Shown here: positions 1-6,999 of the stretch, in pieces
How the letters are laid out: each line of letters opens with the position of its first letter
Position numbering within the stretch: the first letter of the stretch is position 1
NCBI GenBank assembly: GCA_937898675.1
Contig: CALEJB010000050.1
Coordinates: forward strand, 1 to 59,264
DNA length: 59,264 nt
Reading direction: 5' to 3'
From: an uncultured Prevotellaceae bacterium
GTDB taxonomy: Bacteria > Bacteroidota > Bacteroidia > Bacteroidales > Muribaculaceae
Notes under the pieces: generated by a model
The model's database searches: none
What the model saw: the letters and a program-made list of their open reading frames with translations, nothing else
Told to the model about the DNA's origin: nothing
Program-made: the position numbers and the translations under genes

Positions 1-189
1 TTTACAATTTTTTAGACCACTATTTTCGATAATTTCTTATCCCGAACTGGCGTAGTGAATGCCCCCCCCTGCGGGGCTTGCGTCCCCGATTTTCTGCCAA
101 AATGTCACTTTTTAACAAAATTTGCCGTGTCAGTCCGGGAAAAATGTTGTACATTTGCATGCCATTTTTTTTTATGACTTGAAATCGAC
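1..189. other. Intergenic region upstream of the acyltransferase gene
   Basis: No open reading frame is supported here. The stretch is AT-rich with a C/G block at 61-88. It contains a Bacteroidota-type -7 box close to the first gene. A GG-N10-GC arrangement at about 50-63 resembles a sigma54 site only loosely and I do not call it. Confidence 0.5.
121..157 (+). promoter_or_regulatory. Promoter of the acyltransferase / sigma54-regulator operon
   Basis: TACATTTG at 150-157 fits the Bacteroidota -7 consensus TAnnTTTG and lies 32 bases before the ATG at 190. A TTTG at 121-124 could be the -33 element, but the 25-base spacer is longer than the usual 19-21, so only the -7 box is convincing. Confidence 0.5.
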
Positions 190-1050
190 ATGCAACAAGA
201 TATAGAGCGACAGGAGCCCCAGCCCATCAAGCGCACCGTGCTGGACTACGACGACATCCGCAAGATGGTGCCGTTCTTTGACGGCAAACCCAAGCTGGTG
301 AAGTTCCTGATGCACCTCATCGACCTGGACGACGTGAACTGGATTCACGAGCACAACGTGGACACGCCGGGTGTGCCCTTCTGCACCGGGCTGCTCAACG
401 ACCTGGGCGCGACCATCGACATCCGCAACGAGCAAGTGCTGGACAACCTGCCCGACGGCCCATTCGTCACCGTGTCCAACCACCCGTTTGGCGCCCTTGA
501 CGGCATCATGATGATTCACATGCTGGGTACCCGCCGCCCCGACTACAAGTTCATGGTCAATATGATACTGAGCCACATTGGCGGCATGATGCCCAACTTC
601 ATCTGCGTGGACGCGCTGGCGAGCACCGACCCCGCCAAGCGCGCCGTGTCGATGCAAGGCATCAGCGAGTCGATGCGCCACGTCAAGGACGGGCACCCGC
701 TGGGATTCTTCCCCGCCGGCGCCGTGAGCAAGCTCACGCGCAACCTGCGCGTCGAGGACCGCGAGTGGCAGCCCACCATCATGAGGCTGATTCAAAAGTT
801 CAAGGTCCCCGTCATCCCCATCTACCTGCACGGCCACAACAGCATCACCAGCTATGTGCTGGGCATGATTGACTGGAGGCTGAGGACGCTCAAGCTGCCC
901 AGCGAGGTCTTCAGGCGCAGGAACTACAACTTCCGCGTCAGCGTGGGCGACCCCATCATGCCCGATGTGATTGCCCGCTATGGCAAGCCCGAGGAATTGG
1001 GCATATTCTTGAAACAGTCAACTTATAGTATGAAGAAATGGAAAGAATAA
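190..1050 (+). CDS. PlsC-like lysophospholipid/glycerol acyltransferase
   Basis: This 286-residue protein looks like a membrane-associated acyltransferase that moves an acyl chain onto a lysolipid or aminolipid. The visible evidence is NHPFGALDG near residue 97, the NH-x-D catalytic block in the variant form found in hemolysin/OlsA-like acyltransferases, and FFPAGAVS near residue 175, which corresponds to the FPEGT-type substrate loop. There is no signal peptide and no clear transmembrane helix. The gene overlaps the next one by 13 bases, so the two are probably translated together. A link to the Bacteroides glycine-lipid O-acyltransferase (GlsA type) is possible from the motif variant but cannot be settled by eye. 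The start is the first ATG after the promoter. Confidence 0.75.
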   Translation: MQQDIERQEPQPIKRTVLDYDDIRKMVPFFDGKPKLVKFLMHLIDLDDVNWIHEHNVDTPGVPFCTGLLNDLGATIDIRNEQVLDNLPDGPFVTVSNHPFGALDGIMMIHMLGTRRPDYKFMVNMILSHIGGMMPNFICVDALASTDPAKRAVSMQGISESMRHVKDGHPLGFFPAGAVSKLTRNLRVEDREWQPTIMRLIQKFKVPVIPIYLHGHNSITSYVLGMIDWRLRTLKLPSEVFRRRNYNFRVSVGDPIMPDVIARYGKPEELGIFLKQSTYSMKKWKE

Positions 1051-2300
1051 CCGAACAACACATCCGCGCCATCATGCAGCGCTTCTCCATCGTGGGCAAC
1101 TCGCCCGCGCTGCTCGGTGCCATCCGCCGTGCCATGCTCGTGGCCCCCATCGACCTGAGCGTGCTCATCATCGGCGAGAGCGGCGCCGGCAAGGAACACT
1201 TCCCCAAGATCATCCACGAGTGCAGCCCCCGCAAGCACAAGCGCTACATCGCCGTGAATTGCGGCGCCATCCCCAGCGGCACCATCGACAGCGAGCTGTT
1301 TGGCCACGTCAAGGGCTCGTTCACGGGCGCCGTCAACGACCACAGGGGCTACTTTGAGGAGGCCGACGGCGGGGTCATCTTCCTGGACGAGGTGGCCGAG
1401 ATGCCCCTCGAGACCCAGGCCCGCCTGCTGCGCGTGCTCGAGAACGGCGAATACCTGCGCGTGGGCGACAGCAGCGTGCGCAAGACCAACATACGCGTGG
1501 TGGCCGCCACCAACAAGGACATGGAGCAGATGGTCAAGGACGGCAAGTTCCGCGAGGACTTGTACTACCGCCTGTCCACCGTGCAAATCAATGTGCCGCC
1601 CCTGCGCGAGCGCGGCGATGACATCGCGCTGCTCACCAGGCTGTTCATGCGCAACTTCGTGACCGCCAACCGCACCGCCGAGGTCACCTTTGACGAGAGC
1701 GCACAGCGGCTGCTCGGCGGGTACCACTGGCCCGGCAACGTGCGCCAACTCAAGAGCATCATCGAGCAGGTGGCGCTGTTCGAGGCCGGCAACAGGGTCG
1801 ATGCCGACACGCTCGCCAACTACATGCCCAACAAGCGCGCCACGGCACTGACGGTGAAGGCGCAGCCCAACTATGACTACAACGCCGAGCGCGAACAGCT
1901 GTTCACCCTCATCCTGTCGATGCGCTCCGAAATCGAGGCCATCAAGGAGCGCATCGACAACGCGGTGCCCGCTTCGCACGTGACGTCCAGCGTACACGAG
2001 CTTGAGCGCAAGCCCGGCACGCTGCTCGCCATGGCCAACGCCAGCCACACGCCCATCGGCCCGCAGCCCCGCGACGCCATGCGCCACGATGCGCCCGTGG
2101 ACCTGGGCCGCGTGGACGAGGTGACGGCGCTCGACGTCGAGGGCGAGACCGTCAAGACGCTCGACGAGACCGAGCGCGAGACCATCGAGAATGCCCTGCG
2201 CCGCAACAACGGACGCCGCAAGCTCACGGCACAGGAACTCAACATCAGCGAGCGCACCCTGTACCGCAAAATCAAGCAATACAACATGGAACGACAGTGA
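1038..2300 (+). CDS. Sigma54-interacting AAA+ transcriptional activator with Fis-type HTH
   Basis: This is a 420-residue bacterial enhancer-binding protein without a receiver domain. The AAA+ domain starts near residue 20: Walker A is GESGAGKE, the sigma54-contact loop is GSFTGA (a variant of GAFTGA) inside ELFGHVKGSFTGA, and Walker B is VIFLDEVAEM. Arginine-finger and sensor regions follow, with PPLRERGDDI. The C-terminus (about 375-420) is a Fis-like helix-turn-helix, LTAQELNISERTLYRKI. Such proteins use ATP hydrolysis to open sigma54 promoters. Residues about 270-370 form a low-complexity linker. With no receiver or GAF domain visible, the input signal is unknown. It lies in one run with lptE and secG, an order I recall from Bacteroides genomes, which suggests a role in envelope gene control. 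Confidence 0.88.
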   Translation: MERITEQHIRAIMQRFSIVGNSPALLGAIRRAMLVAPIDLSVLIIGESGAGKEHFPKIIHECSPRKHKRYIAVNCGAIPSGTIDSELFGHVKGSFTGAVNDHRGYFEEADGGVIFLDEVAEMPLETQARLLRVLENGEYLRVGDSSVRKTNIRVVAATNKDMEQMVKDGKFREDLYYRLSTVQINVPPLRERGDDIALLTRLFMRNFVTANRTAEVTFDESAQRLLGGYHWPGNVRQLKSIIEQVALFEAGNRVDADTLANYMPNKRATALTVKAQPNYDYNAEREQLFTLILSMRSEIEAIKERIDNAVPASHVTSSVHELERKPGTLLAMANASHTPIGPQPRDAMRHDAPVDLGRVDEVTALDVEGETVKTLDETERETIENALRRNNGRRKLTAQELNISERTLYRKIKQYNMERQ

Positions 2301-2812
2301 AACGCCTCTTCATCACATTGACCCTCGCGCTTGCCGCCATCGGCTGGCAAGCATGCCTGCCGCGCTACACCCTCAACGGCGCGTCAATCGACTACAACAC
2401 CTACAAGACCATCTCATTCGGCGAGTTCCCCATACGCGCCGCGCTGGTCTATCCGCCCCTGCAGCCCATGTTTGAGAACAAGATGACCGACATGATTGCC
2501 CAGCAGACGAGGCTGCGCGTCATCGACGGACAGAACGCCGACCTGCGCATGGAGGGCGAGATCACCAACTACCAGCTGTCGCCCCAGGCCGTGGGCGAGG
2601 ACGCCTACGCAAGCCAGACCAGGCTCACCGTCAGCGTGCGCGTCAAGTACATCAACAACAAGAACCAGAGCCTGAGCAAGGACCTGTCGTTCAGCGCCTA
2701 CCGCGACTTCTCGAGCAGCGAGCTGCTCGTGGATGTGCAGGACGAGCTGTGCAACCAGATTTGCAAAGACCTGGCCGACCTCATCTTCAACGCCACCCTG
2801 GGCGACTGGTAA
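2297..2812 (+). CDS. lptE: LptE-family LPS assembly lipoprotein
   Basis: This 171-residue protein is exported by an N-terminal hydrophobic segment (about residues 3-16) followed by a cysteine at residue 20 in a poor lipobox (WQAC). The body, from YTLNGASIDY through the VSVRVKYINNKNQSL strand region to the C-terminal ELCNQICKDLADLIFN helix, matches the Bacteroidota LptE pattern. LptE plugs the LptD barrel that inserts LPS into the outer membrane. The start is GTG at 2297, whose bases overlap the TGA of the upstream gene (GTGA), indicating translational coupling. The weak lipobox is unusual but the family pattern and the context are good. Confidence 0.8.
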   Translation: MKRLFITLTLALAAIGWQACLPRYTLNGASIDYNTYKTISFGEFPIRAALVYPPLQPMFENKMTDMIAQQTRLRVIDGQNADLRMEGEITNYQLSPQAVGEDAYASQTRLTVSVRVKYINNKNQSLSKDLSFSAYRDFSSSELLVDVQDELCNQICKDLADLIFNATLGDW

Positions 2813-2882
2813 CACGCCGCCGCACGGCTTGGCACGGTATTTGGAATATGGTCAAACGACTAAACGACAACAACAAGACGCA

Positions 2883-3650
2883 GTGAACTGGATTGACGAT
2901 GTGAAACACGCGGGGGCAAGCCCCGACAAGACGCTGGTGTCGCGCGAGTGGCTCGAGGGCTGCACCCACGACGCCCCCTACTGCGTCACGCCCTTGCTCA
3001 TCTACCTCAAGAGCAACGGCGTGAAGGGCAACGAGGACGTGCTGGCACGGCTGGCCATCGCCTTCCCCGACCGCCAGGCCCTGGCCCGCATGCTGGGCGA
3101 GGGCGCCGCAGCGTTCGCCGGCTTCTACCCCCCCGACGAACTGCCCGACACGCCCGACACCATCACCGCCATCGACCGCTTTCTCGACAACTACGGCAAC
3201 ACCGCCCCCGGCGAGGTCGAGGCCATCGACCGCGCCATCTTCAACCCCATGCCCGACTATGCCGACGTGCTCGCCGCCCAGGAGATGGAGGAAGGCGGCA
3301 CACAGCCCGCCGCCGGCGACTCGCAGGACGAGCTCATCAGCAAGTTCATCGCCCAGCAGGCACAGCGAGGACAGGAAGCCGCCGCACAGGCACCGCCAGC
3401 AGCGCCCATTGCCGAGGAAGAAAAGGCCGAAATCGCCGGCGAAAAAATCGAAGAACCCGACATCGCCGACGACTCGATGCTGAGCGAAAGTCTGGCCAAA
3501 ATGTACATCTCACGACACAAATATTCCCAGGCTCTTGAAATTATTAAGCAATTAAGTTTGAAATATCCAGAAAAAAGTATTTACTTTGCAGACCAAATTC
3601 GGTTTTTGACCAAATTGGTCCTAAATGAGACACTAAACGACAAAAAATAA
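2883..3650 (+). CDS. TPR-like hypothetical protein between lptE and secG
   Basis: This protein is about 255 residues if translation starts at GTG 2883. The frame stays open upstream into lptE, but that part reads as an out-of-frame shadow of lptE, so I reject the earlier start; GTG 2901 is an alternative. The N-terminal half is a globular region rich in Asp and Ala. The middle is an Ala/Glu/Pro-rich linker with a run of acidic residues. The last 55 residues (SESLAKMYISRHKYSQALEI, then IKQLSLKYPEKS) look like one TPR hairpin. A protein of this type sits between lptE and secG in Bacteroides as I recall it. Its function is unknown. There is no signal peptide, so it is probably cytoplasmic or loosely membrane-linked. 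Confidence 0.65.
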   Translation: MNWIDDVKHAGASPDKTLVSREWLEGCTHDAPYCVTPLLIYLKSNGVKGNEDVLARLAIAFPDRQALARMLGEGAAAFAGFYPPDELPDTPDTITAIDRFLDNYGNTAPGEVEAIDRAIFNPMPDYADVLAAQEMEEGGTQPAAGDSQDELISKFIAQQAQRGQEAAAQAPPAAPIAEEEKAEIAGEKIEEPDIADDSMLSESLAKMYISRHKYSQALEIIKQLSLKYPEKSIYFADQIRFLTKLVLNETLNDKK

Positions 3651-3656
3651 GAAAAA

Positions 3657-4073
3657 ATGTACACTATTTTTGCAATTCTGATCGTGATCGCATCGATTCT
3701 GTTGATCGGTGTCATCCTTATCCAAAAATCTAAAGGTGGCGGCTTGGCCTCCAATGTGAACAACTACAACCAGTTCATGGGTGTGCGCAAGACCACCGAC
3801 TTTGTTGAAAAGGCCACTTGGGGCCTGTCTATCGTCATCTGCGTGCTGAGCATCGCTTCGGCTTTCGTCAGCTCGCCCACCATCGTCGAGAGCGCTCCCC
3901 AAATCAAGAAGCTGCCCACCAGCGAGACCCAGGCGCCCAACTTCGGCACCCAGGAGGCTCAGGAGGCCGCTCCCGCACAGGGCGAGGCTGCCGCTCCCGC
4001 CAAGGAAGCCGCCGCTCCCGCCGCTCCCGCACAGGAGGCACCCGCTGCCCCCGCGCCTGAGGCTGGCAAGTAA
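3657..4073 (+). CDS. secG: SecG, preprotein translocase subunit
   Basis: SecG is the small accessory subunit of the SecYEG channel in the inner membrane. The 138-residue product has the family layout: transmembrane helix 1 (about residues 3-21), then the conserved IQKSKGGGLAS loop, and transmembrane helix 2 (about 58-76, WGLSIVICVLSIASAF). The C-terminal 50 residues are an Ala/Pro/Glu low-complexity tail absent from the short E. coli protein but common in Bacteroidota. It starts 7 bases after the TPR-like gene, so the block acyltransferase - regulator - lptE - TPR - secG is likely one transcription unit. Confidence 0.92.
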   Translation: MYTIFAILIVIASILLIGVILIQKSKGGGLASNVNNYNQFMGVRKTTDFVEKATWGLSIVICVLSIASAFVSSPTIVESAPQIKKLPTSETQAPNFGTQEAQEAAPAQGEAAAPAKEAAAPAAPAQEAPAAPAPEAGK

Positions 4074-4100
4074 CACATACATCAACCCATCCGTTATGAG

Positions 4101-4180
4101 GGATGCGCCACTTCGCATCCGCCCATAAAGGCCACTGCGACGGGACCCTCGGGACCTGCGGGCCCCAATGAGCGGATGCG
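4101..4180 (+). promoter_or_regulatory. Three-segment alternative hairpin between secG and the M28 peptidase gene
   Basis: GGATGCG (4101-4107) can pair with CGCATCC (4114-4120). The same middle segment, extended as CGCATCCGCCCAT (4114-4126), can instead pair with ATGAGCGGATGCG (4168-4180) over 12 of 13 bases. The two pairings exclude each other, as in an attenuator. A run of T follows at about 4199-4206. It could equally be a terminator plus a repeat copy. Confidence 0.4.
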
Positions 4181-4224
4181 ATGTGTTGTATCTCATTTAT
4201 TTTTTCCATCCCACCACCATTCCC

Positions 4225-5187
4225 ATGAAGATGACATTAATCTCGATGATCATGGCCGCAGTGATGTTCTCCTGCGGACATGGCAGCAACGAGGGCAGCG
4301 ACACCACAGGCGACACGGCACAGGCCACCCCCACAGTGGCCGCCTTTAACGGCGACAGCGCCCTGATGCTCGCCCGGGAGCAGTGCAACTTTGGCCCTCG
4401 CGTGCCCGGCACGCCCGCCCACGCCCGTTGCGCCGAGTGGCTCACCGCCACCCTGCGTGCCTCATGCGACAGTGTGATGGTCCAGACCGGCACCGTCACC
4501 ACCGGCCAGGGCAAATCGCTTGACATCAAGAACATCGTCGGCATCATCAATCCCCAGGCCGACCGCCGCATCCTGCTGCTCGCCCACTGGGACACGCGCC
4601 CCTGGGCCGACAAAGACCCCGACCCCGCCAAGCATGACCAGCCCGTGATGGGCGCCAACGACGGCGCCAGCGGCGTGGCAGTGCTGCTGCAGCTCGCCCG
4701 CCAGCTCAAGGCATCGGGCACCACGCTGGGCATCGACATCCTGCTGGTTGACGCCGAGGACATGGGCATCGAGGACAAGGAGGAATCGTGGGCACTGGGC
4801 GCACAGTACTGGGCAGCCACGCCCCACATCGCGGGCTACAAGCCGCTGTTCGGCATCCTGCTCGACATGGTGGGAGCCCCCGACGCCGTCTTCTCGCGCG
4901 AATACTACTCGCTCTACTACGCATCGGGCATCGTCGATGAGGTGTGGAAACACGCTGCGGGCAGCCACTTCACCAACGCCGACGGCGGAGCCGTCACCGA
5001 CGACCACGTCTTTATCAACCAAGCGAGCATCCCCTGCATCGACATCATCGACATGCGCGCCGACAGCGAAACCGGATTCTATGACGCCTGGCACACCACC
5101 GGCGACACCATCGACCGCCTCAGCGCCAAAACCCTAGGCGAAGTAGGCCAAACCCTCCTCAACGTCATCGCCGACATGGAAGAGTAA
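4225..5187 (+). CDS. M28-family zinc peptidase / glutaminyl cyclase-like lipoprotein
   Basis: This 320-residue exported protein starts at ATG 4225, giving a lipoprotein signal MKMTLISMIMAAVMFSC with the lipid-bearing Cys at residue 17. An in-frame upstream start at 4168 would bury the signal peptide and is rejected. The fold is the M28 aminopeptidase/QPCT type. Visible metal-site blocks are LLLAHWDTRPWAD (His), GANDGASG (bridging Asp), VDAEDMGIED (Glu), and the late DAWHTTGDT (His). Glutaminyl cyclases of this family convert N-terminal Gln to pyroglutamate on exported proteins, an activity described in Bacteroidota, so cyclase is as likely as peptidase. It probably sits in the periplasm on a membrane anchor. 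Confidence 0.82.
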   Translation: MKMTLISMIMAAVMFSCGHGSNEGSDTTGDTAQATPTVAAFNGDSALMLAREQCNFGPRVPGTPAHARCAEWLTATLRASCDSVMVQTGTVTTGQGKSLDIKNIVGIINPQADRRILLLAHWDTRPWADKDPDPAKHDQPVMGANDGASGVAVLLQLARQLKASGTTLGIDILLVDAEDMGIEDKEESWALGAQYWAATPHIAGYKPLFGILLDMVGAPDAVFSREYYSLYYASGIVDEVWKHAAGSHFTNADGGAVTDDHVFINQASIPCIDIIDMRADSETGFYDAWHTTGDTIDRLSAKTLGEVGQTLLNVIADMEE

Positions 5188-5274
5188 AGACTCGATGCAT
5201 AAGATATATAATGTATAACAGGAGATTTGTCCTCCCTATCATCCACTAACACTACCCTACTACAATTAAAAGCT
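5188..5274. other. Left boundary of the AT-rich McrB/DUF2357 island
   Basis: Composition changes sharply here: the 4225-5187 gene is GC-rich, and from about 5190 on the DNA is much AT-richer. The strip holds an AT-rich patch (ATATATAATG at about 5198-5213) and a small AGGAGATTTGTCCT-type palindrome at about 5220-5233. No clear TAnnTTTG box, integrase target or direct repeat matching the right boundary (9346-9358) was seen. Confidence 0.4.
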
Positions 5275-6996
5275 ATGACAGAGGAACAGCTTAATATGCA
5301 AAAGAATCTGAGGGCTTTTGTCAATCAATGCCATCAGACGGGAGCATTGGACCAAAAAACATCTGGATATATCAATTATTACCAAGGCCTAGATGTAAAA
5401 GTTAGTTTCGGATTTGGCCAGTTATCACATATACCCTGGATATCTTTTCTTGGAGAAAACCAAGTCACAATGCATGGTATCTATGTTGTCTTGCTGTACT
5501 ATCGTAAACTGCGCAAGATGGCGCTATGCTACGGAATTAGCGAGTTAAATCAACCCGACATCCATTGGGATTTTAGCGGCACTCCTCCTCAAACAATTGG
5601 AGAGTACCTAAAAGAACATGGTTTCACAAAACAAAAGAAATACAACGGAAGTTACATATACAAATTCTTTAGCATTGACGACGATTCTGATTTTGCCGAT
5701 GTTGTTGAAGCTTTGGACGAGATAATTCCTGTTTACAAGCAAACTTTGAAAAGAAACGGACTAAAAGATAATGTGGACATGCCTTCTAGTCTTAAAACGG
5801 AATACACAGGTCCTTTTGCTAATCTAACATACAGTCCAGGACAAGTTTCCATTACAAGCCAAGAACCATCTTTCACCATGACAAACGAAAAAATCAAAAG
5901 CGCTTTCATCGATGCAACCAAGCAATCCAATCTCATTTTTGAGGACTCACTGATATCCCGTTTCGTAACTTCACTCGCCACTAAACCGTTTGTCATACTA
6001 AGCGGCTTATCGGGCTCGGGTAAAACCCAATTAGCGACCGCATTCGCTCGATGGATAAGCGTTGATTACGAGAAACAGGTATGCGTTGTTCCCGTAGGCG
6101 CTGACTGGACTAACCGAGAGTTTCTGCTTGGCTATACAAACGCTCTTGAGCCTCAAAAATACGAGACAACTGAAGTTGTGCGATTGATGCAAAGAGCACA
6201 GCAAGACCCCGACAATCCTTATTTGCTAATTCTAGATGAGATGAATTTGTCTTATGTAGAGCGCTACTTTGCTGATTTTCTCAGTGCAATGGAATCGGGA
6301 GAACCCATTTCGCTTTGGGAGAAACCTACTGGAAGCACCGACCCGACACCGAACAAGATAAATCAACTGCCGCAGAACCTTTTCATCATCGGAACCATAA
6401 ATGTGGATGAGACGACCTATATGTTCTCGCCCAAGGTACTTGATCGCGCCAACGTCATCGAATTCCGTATCATGAGAGAGGACATGAAAAAGTTCTTTGC
6501 AGGCTTCAAACCCGTTAACAAAGGGGTTCTTGACGCAAACAACAATGAAGAATACGGCAAGCTGTTCGTTCGCATCGCTCGCGACAAAATAAAAGCTGAC
6601 GAGGAAATTATGACGAATGCCGTCGCAACACTAGAGAACTTCTTTGACGAGCTTAAAAAAGTTCATGCTGAGTTTGGATATCGTACAGCTTCAGAAATGT
6701 TCCGCTTCATGACGCTTTACAAACAGTTCGACAGTACCTCCGGCTTTGACTTCATTGTGGATGCCGCCATCGTACAAAAGTTGCTGCCGAAACTGCATGG
6801 TAGCCGTAAGAAGATTGTTGATGTATTGAACAAACTTTGGGCCCTGTGCTTAAAATCATCTGACGAGAATAACGGTTTAGAGAAAATAAAAGAATTCAAA
6901 AAAGAAGATTGCAAATATCCGCTGTCTGCCGAAAAGATATTCCGCATGTATAATATTGCAATAGATAATGGTTATACCAGCTTTGCCGAAGCATAA
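5275..6996 (+). CDS. McrB-like AAA+ motor of a type IV-like restriction module
   Basis: This 573-residue protein starts at ATG 5275; the open frame begins at a TTG 48 bases earlier. The N-terminal 160 residues (from NLRAFVNQ to EYLKEHGF) resemble the DUF3578/MrcB N-terminal domain. The AAA+ module follows: Walker A GLSGSGKT at residues 244-251, Walker B LLILDEMN with Asp321-Glu322, then GTINVDE at 373-379, equivalent to the McrB signature region (classically MNTADR). In McrBC the B subunit forms a nucleotide-driven ring that moves DNA and activates a nuclease partner. Here the partner is the next gene, 3 bases away. The DNA is clearly AT-richer than both flanks, consistent with transfer. The recognised modification is not predictable from sequence. 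Confidence 0.82.
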   Translation: MTEEQLNMQKNLRAFVNQCHQTGALDQKTSGYINYYQGLDVKVSFGFGQLSHIPWISFLGENQVTMHGIYVVLLYYRKLRKMALCYGISELNQPDIHWDFSGTPPQTIGEYLKEHGFTKQKKYNGSYIYKFFSIDDDSDFADVVEALDEIIPVYKQTLKRNGLKDNVDMPSSLKTEYTGPFANLTYSPGQVSITSQEPSFTMTNEKIKSAFIDATKQSNLIFEDSLISRFVTSLATKPFVILSGLSGSGKTQLATAFARWISVDYEKQVCVVPVGADWTNREFLLGYTNALEPQKYETTEVVRLMQRAQQDPDNPYLLILDEMNLSYVERYFADFLSAMESGEPISLWEKPTGSTDPTPNKINQLPQNLFIIGTINVDETTYMFSPKVLDRANVIEFRIMREDMKKFFAGFKPVNKGVLDANNNEEYGKLFVRIARDKIKADEEIMTNAVATLENFFDELKKVHAEFGYRTASEMFRFMTLYKQFDSTSGFDFIVDAAIVQKLLPKLHGSRKKIVDVLNKLWALCLKSSDENNGLEKIKEFKKEDCKYPLSAEKIFRMYNIAIDNGYTSFAEA

Positions 6997-6999
6997 CGG

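Noticed and set aside
48..65. Sigma54 promoter (GG-N10-GC) ahead of the sigma54-type regulator
   Set aside because: Only the GG/GC core fits; the rest differs from TGGCAC-N5-TTGC, and a good TAnnTTTG box is closer to the gene.
1023..2279. Long minus-strand open frame antisense to the sigma54-type regulator
   Set aside because: It is low-complexity Val/Gly/His-rich text typical of GC-rich shadow frames, with no motif, and the plus frame has all regulator motifs.
2733..2882. Upstream extension of the TPR-like gene into lptE
   Set aside because: The extra residues are an out-of-frame shadow of the lptE end; GTG 2883 is a better start.
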